A stretch of 64,000 nt of DNA, from NCBI RefSeq assembly GCF_032854445.1, contig NC_088303.1:15569501-15633500 (forward strand), in the 5' to 3' direction. The translations under genes were made by a program, and so were the position numbers. The notes under the pieces are model-generated. The model worked only from the letters and a program-made list of their open reading frames with translations. It was not told where the DNA came from and made no database searches. Shown here piece after piece: positions 1 to 13,192 of this stretch. Source of the stretch: Liolophura sinensis (taxonomy: Eukaryota; Mollusca; Polyplacophora; Chitonida; Chitonidae). The number at the start of each line of letters is the position of its first letter. The stretch's first letter is position 1.

Positions 1-342
1 TTAAACTTCCTTCAACGTCCCTGTAGCTAAGCTCTATTGGACTATTTATGTACAAACATATGAATATCTATGTAAACACACTCCTAGAGAGCTAAGGGCA
101 GTGGTGAATGTTACGCCTGTATGCGTGACACACATGAAGTGTCCGTATATAATGCATAAAGAATGCTAGATGTGATGCTATGCGTATATACATCCAATTT
201 ACAGGCACTAAGTTATATCATTAAATAATATAACAGGATACTAGTATGTCATGGGTAATCTATATTCTACTTCCGGGCTATCAGGAAGTGACAAGTATAT
301 TACACTAGCAATGTTTTGTGCCTTGTTTAACTCGGTCTGACA
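1..342. other. No gene seen
   Basis: AT-rich non-coding sequence leading into the 38-bp tandem array. I see no exon, RNA gene or recognisable repeat here. Confidence 0.6.
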
Positions 343-963
343 AGGACGTGGACAGTATATGTACCGGTACATAAGAACTGGATACAAATACGTGGTGAGT
401 ATAAGTACATGAAAACTAGATACAAATACGTGGTGAGTACAGGTAGATGAAAACTAGATACACATACGTGGCGAGTATAGGTGCATGAGTGAGTGAGTGA
501 AAGTTTTAACGTCGCTTTCAACAATATTTCTATAGGTATATGAAAACTAAATACAAGTACGTGGACAGTATAGACACAGGAGAACTGGATACAAATACGT
601 GGTGAGTATAAGTACATGAAACCTAGATACAAATACGTGGACAGTATAGATACATGAGAACTGGATACAAATACATAGACAGTAAAGGCACAGGTGAACG
701 AGATACAAATATGTGGAAAGTATAGACACAGGAAAATCAGGTATAAATACGTGGACAGTATATGTACATTAGAACTGAATACATATACGTGGACAGTGAA
801 GGTACATGAAAACTAGATACACATACGTGGCGAGTATAGGCGCATGAAAACTACACACAAATGCACGGTGAGTATACGTACATGAGAACTAGATACAAAT
901 ACGTGGTGAGTATAGACACAGGAGAACGATATAAAAAAAAAGTGGACAGTATAGGTACATGAG
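343..963. repeat. 38-bp minisatellite array
   Basis: Imperfect tandem repeats with a core like GATACAAATACGTGGTGAGT followed by a GTACATGAGAACT-like half. Successive cores start at 381, 419 and 457, and again at 551 and 589, giving a 38-bp period. Units diverge by several substitutions each (GTGAGT or GACAGT after TACGTGG). The array is interrupted at about 489-530 by a SINE tail fragment. Open frames read across it on the minus strand are products of the repeat, not genes. Confidence 0.9.
489..530 (-). mobile_element. SINE tail fragment inside the 38-bp array
   Basis: The GTGAGTGAGTG run followed by TTTTAACGTCG and CAACAAT matches the left end (3' tail) of the complete SINE at 49238-49592. 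Near-identical 13-mers flank it (TATAGGTGCATGA at 476-488, TATAGGTATATGA at 531-543). They could be a target duplication or simply two units of the host array. Confidence 0.6.
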
Positions 964-3900
964 GTTCACTTACATCGTTGTTAAAGTTAAAGGGCCAGAG
1001 AGCACTTGTCTAAAATATACTTCAATCGAATGCAGGAGAGTCAAGCTTTCAAGATAGTCAAACGTATCACACTTGATTATTTTAATGAGATTTCACCGAA
1101 TAGACCGTGGAACAAAATGACAACACTTCACTCATGGCTGGTGTGAGTCGAGGCAGCCGTCTTGAGCATTTTATCCATTCAAACACGTTGCTATCAGGTT
1201 GAACGGCCTAAGCTGTGACCTAGCCTTTACCCATTCACTCTGTGAAGTGACATACTAGTATGATAACACAGAACTACTGCAAAAGACATCATTTTGAGAT
1301 CGTTTACAACGATTTAGTTAGTGTAGTTGAAGGGTCATTTCACAAAGGTTTGTATCACTTACGGGCCACCACAGACGTAAAATCACTCGATTTATAAGCG
1401 GTGTAATATTCAAGGATGACATCATAAATTATGTCAGACAGTAACATACCGTCTCGGCCCAAACCGCATTCATCTTCCCAAATACATTTCTTGTCGTTCA
1501 TTTTAGCGTTTAGTTAGGCGTTTCTAAATATCCAAATATCAGAGTCAGTGCAAAATTCATTAGGGAAGCCGAAAGTTTATGGGAATGAGAAGACGGCATC
1601 TAACCGTACAACACTTAAAATTAATTAAACGTCTTATGATATTATTTTTTCTCTTAATTTATTACAACTGAAGAATTTAAATTTTGCTTCTTCGTATTTC
1701 TCGCGTACAAGGGATGTTTTTTTTTTCTATTCTCTTTTATAAAAGACAGTAAAATTATTGAAAGGCCGCGTACAAGCCGATGTACTTTCTCTTACATCCG
1801 CGATGACTAGGTCAGCACGGCTCCCATCTTAGAAGCGGCCCCTGCAAAACTGAAGCATAAAATCCAGCAACAGTCGAATGCCTAGATCAACCTCAGTGAT
1901 TCTTGGATTTTTTTCCATTTGTTTCAGAAGTGAGCATGGATCTTGTACAACAATCCTATTACAATTATGCAAACATTTAACTTGTCAAAATCACCAACAT
2001 AACCCCTCTGGAGGCTACAACCTGAACCAGGACTACCCACGTCGTGCATCTGCATCTGCAGCTAGGCTATTGAAACACGGTCGTTGGGGTCCCTTGTAAA
2101 TAATATAGTAGGCCTGTTGTATCAATAGTTCAAGCAGTGAAACAAATATTCTTCCAGTATGTCCAGTTTCCGAGAAAGCTATTTCTCACCTGGGCCTTCA
2201 TCGCCGAAGTCCACAACTTTTATCTGTCATAGGCTACTGCTTAGGCTATTGCACGGAAAATACCTTCGACGTTAGAGAGCTAGATTAAACGTTACGTCAC
2301 TTTGCCCTCAATAAGGGAGACGTACTGAAGCTGTTTCAAGACGAAGTTTCACTAAAGTTTTACTGGGTTGAAAAAAAGCTAAAAAAAAATATTTATTGCC
2401 AGTTTAAGATACTTTAAATGGTGGTCTTTCAGTGGACATAAACATTACTTATGTGCTTTCTTTCACTTTAATCGATCAAATTTTAATTTGGAAAAGACAT
2501 TTATGCCACACCAGGTGAACTAAACAATGTCTCTAGACAACCTCTGTATATGTATCTATTTTTATGTTTGCATACATTTTGTTGCTTCGTTGGCTTGAAC
2601 GATATAAGTATGTACATAGATAGACCGAATATATAACTTGCATGGCTTAGTCCTCATAGATAGGCCTATTATATTTTTCATTTGTTCTGTAATGTGTCCA
2701 TAAAGATATTCTTGCTTATAACAAGAAAATCACTCTTTTTCTTTTTCAGAATTGATTGCCTTTTTAAAGTGCTTATTATTTTGCCTTCTTTAAATTTTAG
2801 CCTGTTTCAGTTGATTTACTTGTGAAAAAGGAACAAGAAACCATGCACATTCGTTCAGCCTTCCCTATTCACTTAATATCGCTCGATTAGTCGCAGTACA
2901 AAAATTAAAAAGACAAAAATATAAAATAATCGGAACATTTTTGCTTTTTAATAATATATGAACAAACCCCTGAAAATAAGGAGACTCCTTGGGAGTTACG
3001 CGACCGGCATGCTGGTTTAGCGAAACCGGTCTTTTTTCAGAACAGACTTTGGTACAGTTGGGCACCATTTTATCGGACACTGAACGGTGACTCCATTCAT
3101 GTCGTCGGAATATCCTTGCAATTTTTCGGACCTTCCCCGCAACAGACTGTGTTTTATTTCTGACAAAATAAAAGCACGCGTGCTCAGTGCTTTGGAACTT
3201 CCTCACTAATGACATTAGACTCGTCCTCTTGTAAAGGACGATAACACGAAAAAACCAAGTTTTGTTTTTCATCAAGAACCCTATTTAGAACTTGACATCA
3301 ACAAGTTGTCAGATCGCACTGCAGTGGCGTGACAAACTGACGGTTGTCATGGTGACCGGCATAGGTCGGGATGCTGATTCGAGAGCTTGTGGTTAACAAA
3401 AAATGTGTATAAACCTTTTCTCATAACAGGATGACGTCCAGGATTTAACCAGATTTAAATACCGGCAAACAAGTTGTTCAATTGGCCCCGGGTCACGGAC
3501 GTGCTTAATTGAGGTCTGCCTGTATAGAGTTGTGCACGATATATGGTACTGAATTATCATTAGCAGTGAACAAATAAGGCTTTAGGCAGCTATAAGCATT
3601 CCGTGCCACTGTACTTAGGCCTATTTCCTACAGTAAGTACCATGTATACTGTATCTGATCTAATGTTTAGCATATTGCAAATGGCACATTTTCCTGGATT
3701 CTGAACGATTCATCAACCTTATAGGGCTACTTGAGTCCTTTGTTAAATTTTATTAATTTAAGTTTTGGCATCACAAATATCATTTTAAGATCTTTATGTC
3801 TTTCTGAAATTCCAACTTTTCAGAAGCACAATTTTGGAGAAATAGATGGTTTACTTTATATAAGGAGTAGACCTACATACTGCCATGCTGTGTGGTTTCT

Positions 3901-3985
3901 AATGGATTAGCTTTAGGCCCATGTGACTTTGTACACAATACACAGGTCTTCTGACCACGTCATATTGTATTTTTTTGACATACAG
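964..3985. other. Non-coding stretch upstream of ninjurin A
   Basis: About 3 kb with no convincing exon. The longest open frames (1878-2099 plus, 2865-3275 minus) have no recognisable protein character and no splice-site support. The 5' untranslated exon(s) and promoter of ninjurin A probably lie here, because a splice acceptor (TTTTTTGACATACAG) ends at 3985, just before the first coding exon. I could not place the promoter. Confidence 0.5.
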
Positions 3986-3997
3986 ATCGGAAGTCAA

Positions 3998-5076
3998 ATG
4001 ATGGGAGATAAACACCACGAGCTTGCAATAGTAGAAAATTCCCGAACTGAGCGGAGAGAGGCGAAATCTGACGAAGACTCGGAAAGTGGGGAAGACGAGC
4101 ACGACACCTTAGAAACATTTCGAGAGGAGCTTGTGAGTGATTTTCGTCTTGCTCTCCTAAAAAGTATTATTTTTTGTTTTTTCGGTTCAGTGATTAAGTC
4201 AGTTGATAACACGGCCAGAAGTCATTTAATCACTGACGAATTTACCCTATATAGAGTAAGCCATATAATCCATTGTTTTATGTTGTGTGTTAGCTCTGTA
4301 GAAGAGCAGACTTTTATTTATTTTATTTATTTGAATGGTGTTTTACGCCGTACCCAAGAATATTTCACTTATACGATGGCGGCCAGCATTATGGTGGGAA
4401 GAAAGCGGGCAGAACCCGGGGGAAACCCTCGACAATCCGCATGTTGCTGACAGACCTTCCCACGAACGGCCGGAGAGGGAGCAGACTTTTAGACACAGTC
4501 TGTAAACTTAGGTAGACCGGTGATCTTCATGGCTTAATAAAGTGGATAACTGGATCCTCCCTGCAGTAAAATTTATTTATTTGATTGGCGTTTTACGCCG
4601 TACTCAAGAATATTTCACTTATATGTCGGCGGCCAGCTCAATGGTGGGAGAAAACCGAACAGGGCCCAGGTGAAACCCACGACCATCCACATGTTGCTGA
4701 CAAACCTTCCCACGTACGACTGGAGAGGAAGCCACCATGAACTGGACTTTAACTCACAGCGACCTCATTGGTGAGAGGCCCATGGATCATTACGCCGCGC
4801 TGGGGTACTCAAGACCTCACGGAGACTCTCACCGACAATTGAGTTCAATACAAATCAATACAATGACATAAATATATAAATAATCGAAGGCAAAGTAGGC
4901 TGTGCCATCAACTGATGTCATCTTGGGACTACAGTACTGGGCCCAGTTTTTCAAAAGTGTATTATGGCTTAAACCCGGTATTAACTTCTGTCCAGACTAA
5001 AATGTCATTTACTTTGTATTAGGATGAGACTGGTATTACGATTAAATCCGCTGGTAATAATTTCAAACCCTGTATA

Positions 5077-5118
<42 letters not shown>

Positions 5119-7590
5119 AGGAGACACACAGGTAGCACAACCCCCCTCTGCTGTGCATTATTTAGGTGATTTGAACACGCCAAACTATGTTTTATTTCTA
5201 TTCGAATATACTGATGTAAAATAAGAGGTCATAAGGAGGGAAAAAATAATACCGAAAACAATTGTTCTCTCCTTCGTGTTAATATGTAACGGTCTAGGCT
5301 CTGTTGTTAGAATTTTGGGCAAGTCCATGATATTGGAATGGGTGTGAAATAAATCCTTGAATCAGAGCGAGGCACATAACAGTTGTTTACCAATAAATGC
5401 ACATTTCCTGCCAGTACCTTCCCATGTCAGTTCGAGCTCTAAATTCGAACAAAACAGTTTTGCGACAAGTCAAACTGATAAAAAAAAAACTATCAGCAGT
5501 GAACGATTAATTTCGTGGAGGAACTAGTAGATTCAGTTGAAGCTGAAATGAAAGGGGCTTCCTGAAATGGTTAGCGTTGCCGAGAATTTGATGAACATGT
5601 GGGACCAATTTCAGTGGACTCAGGCCTACAACTTCTTCATCTCGGGTCATACTCTGTGTCTGGGTGACGTTAGCTTTGGGACCAGGCCACAGAGACATCT
5701 GGCGACTTTGAGGAAGCGACGGTTGACTGTAAAACACTGTTCAAAGAGCGGCGTTGCTCTTCAAACGACCTCTGTATGTAACTCCTCTGGCTGGAATCGT
5801 TCCGGTGGCCAGTTACGGACATTAGAGACCTTTAGTTAGAAGTTGCAAGTTCAACTTGTAATTTATAACTTCAAACTAGAATAGGTCAACTAATTCTAGT
5901 TTGAAGTTACACGTTACAACTTGTAACTTTTAGCTAAAGGTCTCTAATCCCATGCATTCCAAGACCAGGGTGGCTTAGAGCCGTGACTGCAATATCGCGG
6001 AAACAGTGGTTTTATGTACCGCCGAGTGAGTCCATGTCACTCTAAACCAGATATAGAACCTAGATGTTTGTTGCTTCCACCCTTTTATATATCATACACG
6101 GGATAGTATCGGCGATGGTAAATAATTCACCTTTAAACTTCCCTACCAATTATATGTAAATTCCTTTTTTCATTTGTCCTCGGAAAATGTGAGCTTAAAA
6201 TTTTGAAGAAAACAGGCGTTCTGACAGCGCGACCCGGCCCCCTATTTTATAAGCGAAATAGAACCGTCTCAGCGTCCATGACGAGGATAGATAGTGTATA
6301 GATAATCAATTTGAGCATACTTCCCTCGCCATTGCTTTTAGTGTTAAAGTTTTTGGAGGTATGTTAGAATTCATTATTACTTTAAGATCAATGGAAACTT
6401 GTTTTTGCGCACAGCTGTCACACTCTGAGGACAGCGCAGGCAACTGGACCCGGCTCCAGGTTTGAGAATGTAACGACCCAGAGGGGTTCATTTGGAAGCT
6501 GTATATAAAGACTGGAACATCGCCAACCGATTTCAAAGTCAGTTAAACATATACATTTAATGAATTCACGCGGAAAATTTAAGAAAAAAAACCTTCTTGT
6601 ATTGAACTATATTCAGCGAAAACCGTAATCATGGTGGCACACATGTAGGCTACTCCTTACAGAGCATTTAAAGCGAACGCCAGAGGGCGGTGCATGCGCT
6701 ATAAGGAGTGTGTTTGAAGAAAACCGGGCAACGCAAATGAGTCCAAGATTTGCCTCCGGACTGAAGAGTGAAATAGCACAGATTGGGTAATAGGGGGCTA
6801 CTGGCATTTTAAGTTGTTGATGCACTATAAATTTCTGCACTGCTAGTTTGCACCTAGTAAAAATATATCAGAATTTTGTCTGTTTTTGATAGAACTGAAA
6901 ACTTTTTTTCCAGTATTACTTCCTACCACCTGGAAGTTAACAAGGTAACAGAATGCTATGACTTCACATCCAGCAACCACAGCTCAAAAATGGTGGTCAT
7001 GCTTGGTCGATTTTTTATATGTTTTAGAGAAAAGTACAAGCTGCATGTGGTGTGGTATGGCATTGTACCACGCGAAAGTCGGGGCACATATATTTTTTAG
7101 GTTGAAGTTGACAAATTAACTACATAAATGATAAGGCAAATCTATGCGCTCGTGTAACATGTTGGCCTATATTGTCTCCGCCTCTCCACAGATTCCCCGG
7201 CCTGGTTTCGGACACAATCGGTACGCCACCCGGAAGACGGCTGCGCAGGGCATGATGGATGTGGCCTTGTTGCTAGCCAACGCGTCTCAGCTGAAGTCCG
7301 TCGTAGAGGTGGGGCCATCTCACAGTTACTATGTCTTTCTCTTCACAATGATAGTCCTCTCCATCTGCCTTCAGATCGTTACTGGACTCATGCTGCTCTG
7401 GGTCGGTGCCAGGGAGTCGAAATCCAAGGACGAAGACGATGTTAATGAACACACGAACCGACTGAACAATATAACTATCGCCATGGTGTTTCTCATTACC
7501 GTCGTGAACATCTTCATTACGTCATTTGGTATCGGAGACTCCGCTCATCCCTTGAAACATGCCACGGTGCCAACAGTCGGACATTTGTGA
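3998..7590 (+). CDS. Ninjurin-family membrane protein (copy A)
   Basis: Two coding exons: 3998-4132 (ATG at 3998 or 4001; acceptor ending 3985; donor GTGAGT at 4133) and 7192-7590 (acceptor CCTCTCCACAG ending 7191; TGA stop). The junction is phase 0 on both sides and gives about 177 residues. Exon 1 is a hydrophilic, very acidic tail (residues 1-45). Exon 2 carries the whole ninjurin domain: NRYATRKTAAQGMMD, then LLLANASQLKSVVE (the amphipathic region), a first hydrophobic helix at about 93-118, a charged loop, and a second helix at about 139-160 ending VNIFITSFG. These are hallmark ninjurin blocks. Vertebrate NINJ1 oligomerises in the plasma membrane and drives membrane rupture in lytic cell death; NINJ2 and fly ninjurins act in adhesion and stress. 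Which role applies here is unknown. The intron holds two SINEs, a (TA)n tract and a foldback repeat. A close paralogue lies 5.7 kb downstream. Confidence 0.9.
4317..4478 (-). mobile_element. tRNA-derived SINE (family 1), 5' truncated
   Basis: Minus orientation: the plus strand reads tail first (TTTATTTG, then TTTTACGCCGTACCCAAGAATATT, then the GGTGGGAAGAAAG block). It ends before the tRNA-like head. A perfect 13-bp target duplication, GAGCAGACTTTTA, flanks it at 4304-4316 and 4479-4491. Located in the ninjurin A intron. Confidence 0.9.
4571..4805 (-). mobile_element. tRNA-derived SINE (family 1), nearly full length
   Basis: Minus orientation. Contains the tail, the conserved central block (ACGCCGTACTCAAGAATATT, CGGCGGCCAG, GGTGGGAGAAAACC), the TTCCCACGTACG segment, and part of the tRNA-like head with the B-box region (ACTTTAACTCACAG in plus reading). 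I found no clear target duplication. Confidence 0.85.
5080..5116. repeat. (TA)n microsatellite
   Basis: Uninterrupted alternating TA of about 36 bp in the ninjurin A intron. Confidence 0.95.
5821..5948. mobile_element. Foldback / MITE-like inverted repeat
   Basis: Two arms of about 60 bp (5821-5882 and 5893-5948) are reverse complements over nearly their whole length, around a 10-base spacer (AGGTCAACTA). The ends read ATTAGAGACCTTTAG and CTAAAGGTCTCTAAT. Each arm is itself built from shorter AAGTT/AACTT-type motifs. There is no coding capacity. It lies in the ninjurin A intron and resembles a miniature foldback element; no target duplication is evident. Confidence 0.8.
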
Positions 7591-8736
7591 TAGTCCCTGA
7601 CAAAAATTTCTCAAGTACTGAAAACTGTTTTGACGAGACGCTTCCAAAGGTCATGTGTTTTTACAAAAACTTCAAAACGCGAACTCATATCCACTTGGCG
7701 TATGCTTGGCTAGTGTACTCAACAACAACAAAACAAATCTTGCAAAACGGAAATGTCATTGCGTTGACTAGACGCTTGCAAACGTCCTGTTTCAACAAAT
7801 GTTGTATTTTTTTTTCAAAAAGACGTATTTGACAGCATTTACATTTTGAAAAGACACAACTAAGGATACGCTTGTGCCGTTTAAAACTGTGACACAAATT
7901 TACACCAACTGCACTTCGATACTCAGGTGCATATTGAAATCACAGTGATTTGAATTTTTAAAATATTTCCACCATTATGCAAGAGGCGGTCAAATATGCA
8001 CGTATGTCAAAGTTTTGTAACCGTTTATTCATTTCAGGTTTTACTTACAGCATGCATGCATCAAGTAACAATCAAAGTAGCACACGTAAAACGATTCGCT
8101 TGGGATTCATGTATTTACCTTTATTCCTGATTTTGTTTTCTAGTTACGATGTGTTTTGTATTAATTCTCGTCATTTATCTGTAAGAAGATCGTTGTTGCT
8201 TCTTGCTTCATCTCTTTGTCTAGTTATCTTATGCATTTTGGGGTGAATATACTGGTGGTGTAAGACTGAAACCTAGCATACTCATACACACCAAAAACAC
8301 TTGGTTTTGAACACATGTTGAATTCTTAACAACATTTTGTGTTCTTTTCATTCAACGCTGAAATGTGTTACCCCAACACAAAAGCGTGTGTTGTACAAAT
8401 GTGAAGTACACATTTTTGTGTTATAAAATGCAAACGTGCTGAACCAAATTGAGGTGATTACTTAAATAACGTTGCTTTATGCCAAAGACTACATGTGTAT
8501 TGCAGCATCTTTTAACCCCCAGATGATGTAGTATCTATGCGTGCAAGTCATGCAACTTATAGACAATTGTTTATAGGAGTGTCTTTTAAGTATGGACACC
8601 TTTTTGTCATGTTGCTAGATACCAACATTTAAAGCATTGGATTTTTCTTTATTTAATCCAATTGATTTCTTTACATTTGATTATTTTATTTCAGCTTGTT
8701 TTGATCACTTTTTACAAATGTGCTGTATATAAACGA

Positions 8737-8742
8737 AATAAA
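8737..8742 (+). terminator. Candidate polyadenylation signal for ninjurin A
   Basis: AATAAA about 1.15 kb downstream of the ninjurin A stop, in AT-rich sequence. It would give a 3' UTR of roughly 1.2 kb. Transcript data would be needed to place the cleavage site. Confidence 0.4.
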
Positions 8743-8951
8743 CAAACTTAAACATTCCATCCCAAGACGTCAAAATATATGTAATATTGCTTGGCCTATT
8801 TTATTATTTCAATATGTTTAATTGATTTTAATCATTGTCATCCGTTATCTTGCAATGTTGTGATGTTACAAATTCACCCTTTATGCCTGTGTGGATTTGA
8901 TATACCTGACAGGGCGACATGTATATGTTGTCCAATCCGTTTTTTTTTTCA

Positions 8952-9458
8952 CGTGTGTCATAGTTCGGTTCAATCTGACCGTGTGTCATAGTTCGGTTCA
9001 ATCTGACCGTGTGTCATAGTTCGGTTCAGTCTGACCGTGTGTCATAGTTCGGTTCAATCTGACCGTGTGTCATAGTTCGGTTCAATCTGACCGTGTGTCA
9101 TAGTTCGGTTCAATCTGACCGTGTGTTATAGTTCGGTTCAATCTGACCGTGTGTCATAGTTCGGTTCAGTCTGACCGTGTGTCATAGTTCGGTTCAATCT
9201 GACCGTGTGTCATAGTTCGGTTCAATCTGACCGTGTGTCATAGTTCGGTTCAGCCTGACCGTGTGTCACAGTTCGATTCAGTCTGACCGTGTGTCATAGT
9301 TCGGTTCAATCTGACCGTGTGTCATAGTTCGGTTCAATCTGACCGTGTGTCATAGTTCGGTTCAATCTGATCGTGTGTCATAGTTCGGTTCAATCTGACC
9401 GTGTGCCATAGTTCGGTTCAATCTGACCGTGTGTCATAGTTCGGTTCAATCTGACCGA
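8952..9458. repeat. 28-bp minisatellite, about 18 copies
   Basis: Highly uniform tandem units with core GTGTGTCATAGTTCGGTTCA followed by ATCTGACC, period 28 bp. A few units have single changes (GTGTTATAG, AGTCTGACC, GCCTGACC, TGATCG). The last unit runs into GACCGAGACC. It lies just beyond the candidate end of ninjurin A. Confidence 0.95.
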
Positions 9459-12064
9459 GACCTGTATCAAGAATATGGCATTACGCAATGAATTTACTGA
9501 AGAAAAAAAATAAATCCTCCAGCAGTCGAAAGAGATGTAAAATGACACCTTGTTAGATAGGTATAGACTGTATATCTGAATATCTGCTGATACCGGTTGA
9601 TTAATATTCACATGATAATCCCATATTTGGTGCCCTGCATGGCGTTGGCCTGGAAACATAATTTGTCAGCGAGATGCGGCATGCATACAGCTCTGTTTCA
9701 CAAGGAGACATCGTTATAATGCAATCCATCTTCATTAAATCAAACCAGTATATATCACTCCGCCCGCTGCCTTCATCCGATGGCTACATGGAAGTCTACA
9801 CGTAACGACCATCATGATTATCCAATCCGATACATACTGTTCAGAAAGGATTTATGCATACAGAAAGGCGTGCCAATCAAATGCACTGTTTAGTGAAAAC
9901 ACTTAAACACATGTCAATCCAATTTGACACTTTGATCGCTCGCTCAAAGAAGTCTTTGGCATGACTTAGTTTCAGAAAATTACGTTTTTGTTCCCATTCG
10001 AATTGAAAATGCTTGTGTTATCAGAGTTTATGTGTGATCGGCCGTGAATGAGGATGTACACGCATGTTGGCCTCCGTGTGTCTTTGCTGTCAAACATTCA
10101 TGAAACAATACTAGACCTATTTGATATGGTTTTAGATAGTATATATTTAAATGTTTATACTCATCAGCAATTTATCCATCGAGTCTAGTGTATCAACTGT
10201 TTGTGCTTGTTGGATCTTGGTAGTAAACGTATAGCTATATAGCTATATGAGAAGTGCCTGATTTGATAAGGAATAAGTTTGCAATCCGACAAGCGTAGGG
10301 GTCGAACTCACGACGAAGGGATAACTGATATACACTTAGCCGAATCTTCCGTTCGTGATCGGCAGCAAACTCTGTACCGGTATCCCTCATGAATATCCGT
10401 TAACCTAGTATATATTTAACAGCCTTCAGGACCACAATGGTTTGTTTTTTTCAGCTAGAACACATGTTACCTCATTTCAATAACAATTAAAACTATAAAG
10501 GTTCCTTTGCCTGCGATGTGCAATCATTTTAAATCTGGATTAATAATCTTAAACACATATAACAATTGCCTGAGTAACAGCTCATGACGTACGTTCAGAA
10601 TTACCCTGAAGCAAAGGGCTGATATCCGATTAAGCCACAGGAGAAATGAATCATTGATTAAAATGCAACACGGATCTGATACCCCCCCCCCCCCTTTTGC
10701 GCCTCTTTGGGAATCTTAAAGATACGCCTTCACACATGCACTTCTGTGGTGACGAAGGCATACAGATTGAGTGGGCTGCAGCAGCAAGTGTGATGACAAT
10801 GCTGTTCTTCCCCGGATGTACGTTACGTTTGGATCCAAACGTGCTACCTGTGTACTGAGGATTTTAAAGGTCAGTATAACTTGGGCGGAATATTGGTATA
10901 TATTCCTACGAGGGATATATAACGGACAAACAAGCCATCGATATGCGTATATTCAGACCTATATAGGTTTAACTCTTTAGTCCTGTGAGCAGACATGGGC
11001 CCTAAACTTGGCAGACAGACACGACAGGCAGACGTCATGATATGTAATCTACACCTGTAATTAGAGGCCTTAGGTATTTAAATGAACTCACAAGTGACGC
11101 GTTAAAACAATGATGAGACCTGAGAAACATGGCAAGTCTTCGTGATAGATGAATCATCAGGGGAGAGTGTGATAGTGGCGGATACCTTGAGAGTGTATAC
11201 ATAGGGCCTACGTACATACTATACAACTATTTAGATATCTAGGTCTAATGATTCAAAGTGACGTAACCAGTGAGACGAGGCATGTCGTTATACAGGATGA
11301 CCTAGTTTGGCCATGTAGCACGTCTTTTAATTATCACCATATTAAATTTCTGTGCATTATGAATGCGGATGTGTCCTGTTACGCGTTGTATCCGCTTACA
11401 TGAAAAGTTATATGTACTCCATCGCGGATGGTAATTTGGCTCTTTTTTGTGAGGTTATAACTGTTACGTGTTATACCATGTATATATCATCCGATATGAC
11501 TGTATTCTAGCTGTAACAGCGTGTACAGAATTTACAGAAACATTTAGTTTTCTGAGTATTATGTTTATTTTTATCTATGTCCGTCATTTGTTGTTGACTT
11601 TTCAACACCATTCGACATGTAAGCCTTGTGTACTTAAACTGGCTAATTATTACTTTGCAGTTCACTTAATACCAAAATTCTGTTTATCATACCTATGTCT
11701 TCCTTGTCAGACACCCAGAGCGTTAAACGAAAGAGCGTTACATGCACGCTGTAAAATCACACTTAGTAATCCTCTTTAAAATCGCAGCAAATCGGTACTC
11801 ATTGCTGAGGTTAGTTACATTTCAGTCCGTGTACATAATTAATGAAAAACTTGTGGAGATGTGTAAAGCTATATGTTAGGACTTTGAGTACGATAGATTT
11901 TAAAGTAAACCATGGAAGCTTCCTAAATCTTGAGCGTTTATAAAACCTCTTAAATAGTATATATTAAAGTAAATCACGGAAGCTTCATACATCTTGAGCG
12001 TTTACAATACTTCTTAGAAGGTATAGACAGATGGCCTTCTTCTAAATGTAAGGACATTGTGTGC

Positions 12065-12120
<56 letters not shown>

Positions 12121-13192
12121 CAATGGTTCATATGTAGGGCCTGTATATTTTGGAACATTCGAATAGATAACACACATGTAGTCAGTAATATTTCTTTTTA
12201 GGATCCCTAGCTTTCTGAATTATCACATCATCATCATAGAGCTTGCTATTTGCTACTGGAGACAACTACCCGGATGCTTTCGGTCCACATTTACCTCAGA
12301 TGAATTACGTCCGTAACAAAACGACGTACCCAGTAACCTGAATAATGGAGTATATCAAACAATATCACTGTACGACTTCCAACGTTATCTCTGTTAAGAA
12401 ATCTGGACTCCTTTCTTGCCTCGATTATTTCTCGGCTGTTCAATCTGTAAATGGAAAGATCTGCTGAGGACTGAACCCCATTTTATACGGAAGAGTATAT
12501 CCGGGTATTTTCTATACTGTAGAGGCTACCAGTATCTGTAAATATGTCGCGGCTGGATTATAGCATACGTATTTTACTCGAATGTATAGTCATATACGTT
12601 GTTTGACGATTTCAAATAAACAATTCATTCAATATTTAGTTACTATGCATCGGGCAGAAATAAAGCATGTCACTTAATAGATATTTCAGTATGATATAAA
12701 CAGACAGGGAAGCGGGATAGAATTTTTCGGATTTATGAACTACACGTGTTATTTTTTGAGCTTTGTAAGACGCATGCTTGCCATATGACAGGAAAAGAAG
12801 AGTAAAACAGAACTGAAAAAAAAGAAGTGCCCTTACGAGTTTATCAGCAGGTGTCACTCACGGCCACTGCCTGTTTCGGTACTAGAGGTGCAAAGTTTCT
12901 TGCACTGAGGCCGATTCCCCGCCTTATCATACCAGGCCCTTTACAAGTCTGCTAGTTTCTCAACCTGTCCGTTTTCCTTCATCCAAAATACTCTTAAGAA
13001 TAAGCCGTAAAGCAACAAACAAATCAAAAGCAGTGTACAGAGTCCGCCATTTCCTTTTTTTCGCCCAGGCTGCAACCCAGTCTCCTGGTAATTACCCCCC
13101 CCCCCCTCCCTCGCCTCCCCACCCCAATTTTAACGTGACAAGCCCGTGCAAGTATGATCAACAGGTAAACAGGTAATTGTTTTCCATTGCAG
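9459..13192. other. Intergenic, no gene seen
   Basis: About 3.7 kb between the ninjurin copies. It holds a poly-C run (10682-10694), a GT/TA microsatellite (12058-12119), a second poly-C run near 13097-13108, and a duplicated phrase of about 40 bp (AGTAAACCATGGAAGCTTC near 11904 and AGTAAATCACGGAAGCTTC near 11969). No exon with splice support was found. An untranslated first exon and promoter of ninjurin B probably lie here. Confidence 0.5.
12058..12119. repeat. (GT)n(TA)n microsatellite
   Basis: A short GTGTGCGTGTGTGTG run passes directly into about 46 bp of alternating TA. Confidence 0.95.

Noticed and set aside
3923-3997. Upstream extension of the first ninjurin A exon in the same frame
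   Set aside because: A clear splice acceptor (TTTTTTGACATACAG) ends at 3985, so the frame 5' of it is intronic. The ATG at 3998 is the likely start.
5507-5839. Overlapping open frames on both strands
   Set aside because: Neither has recognisable protein features or splice-site support, and the plus frame runs into the foldback repeat.
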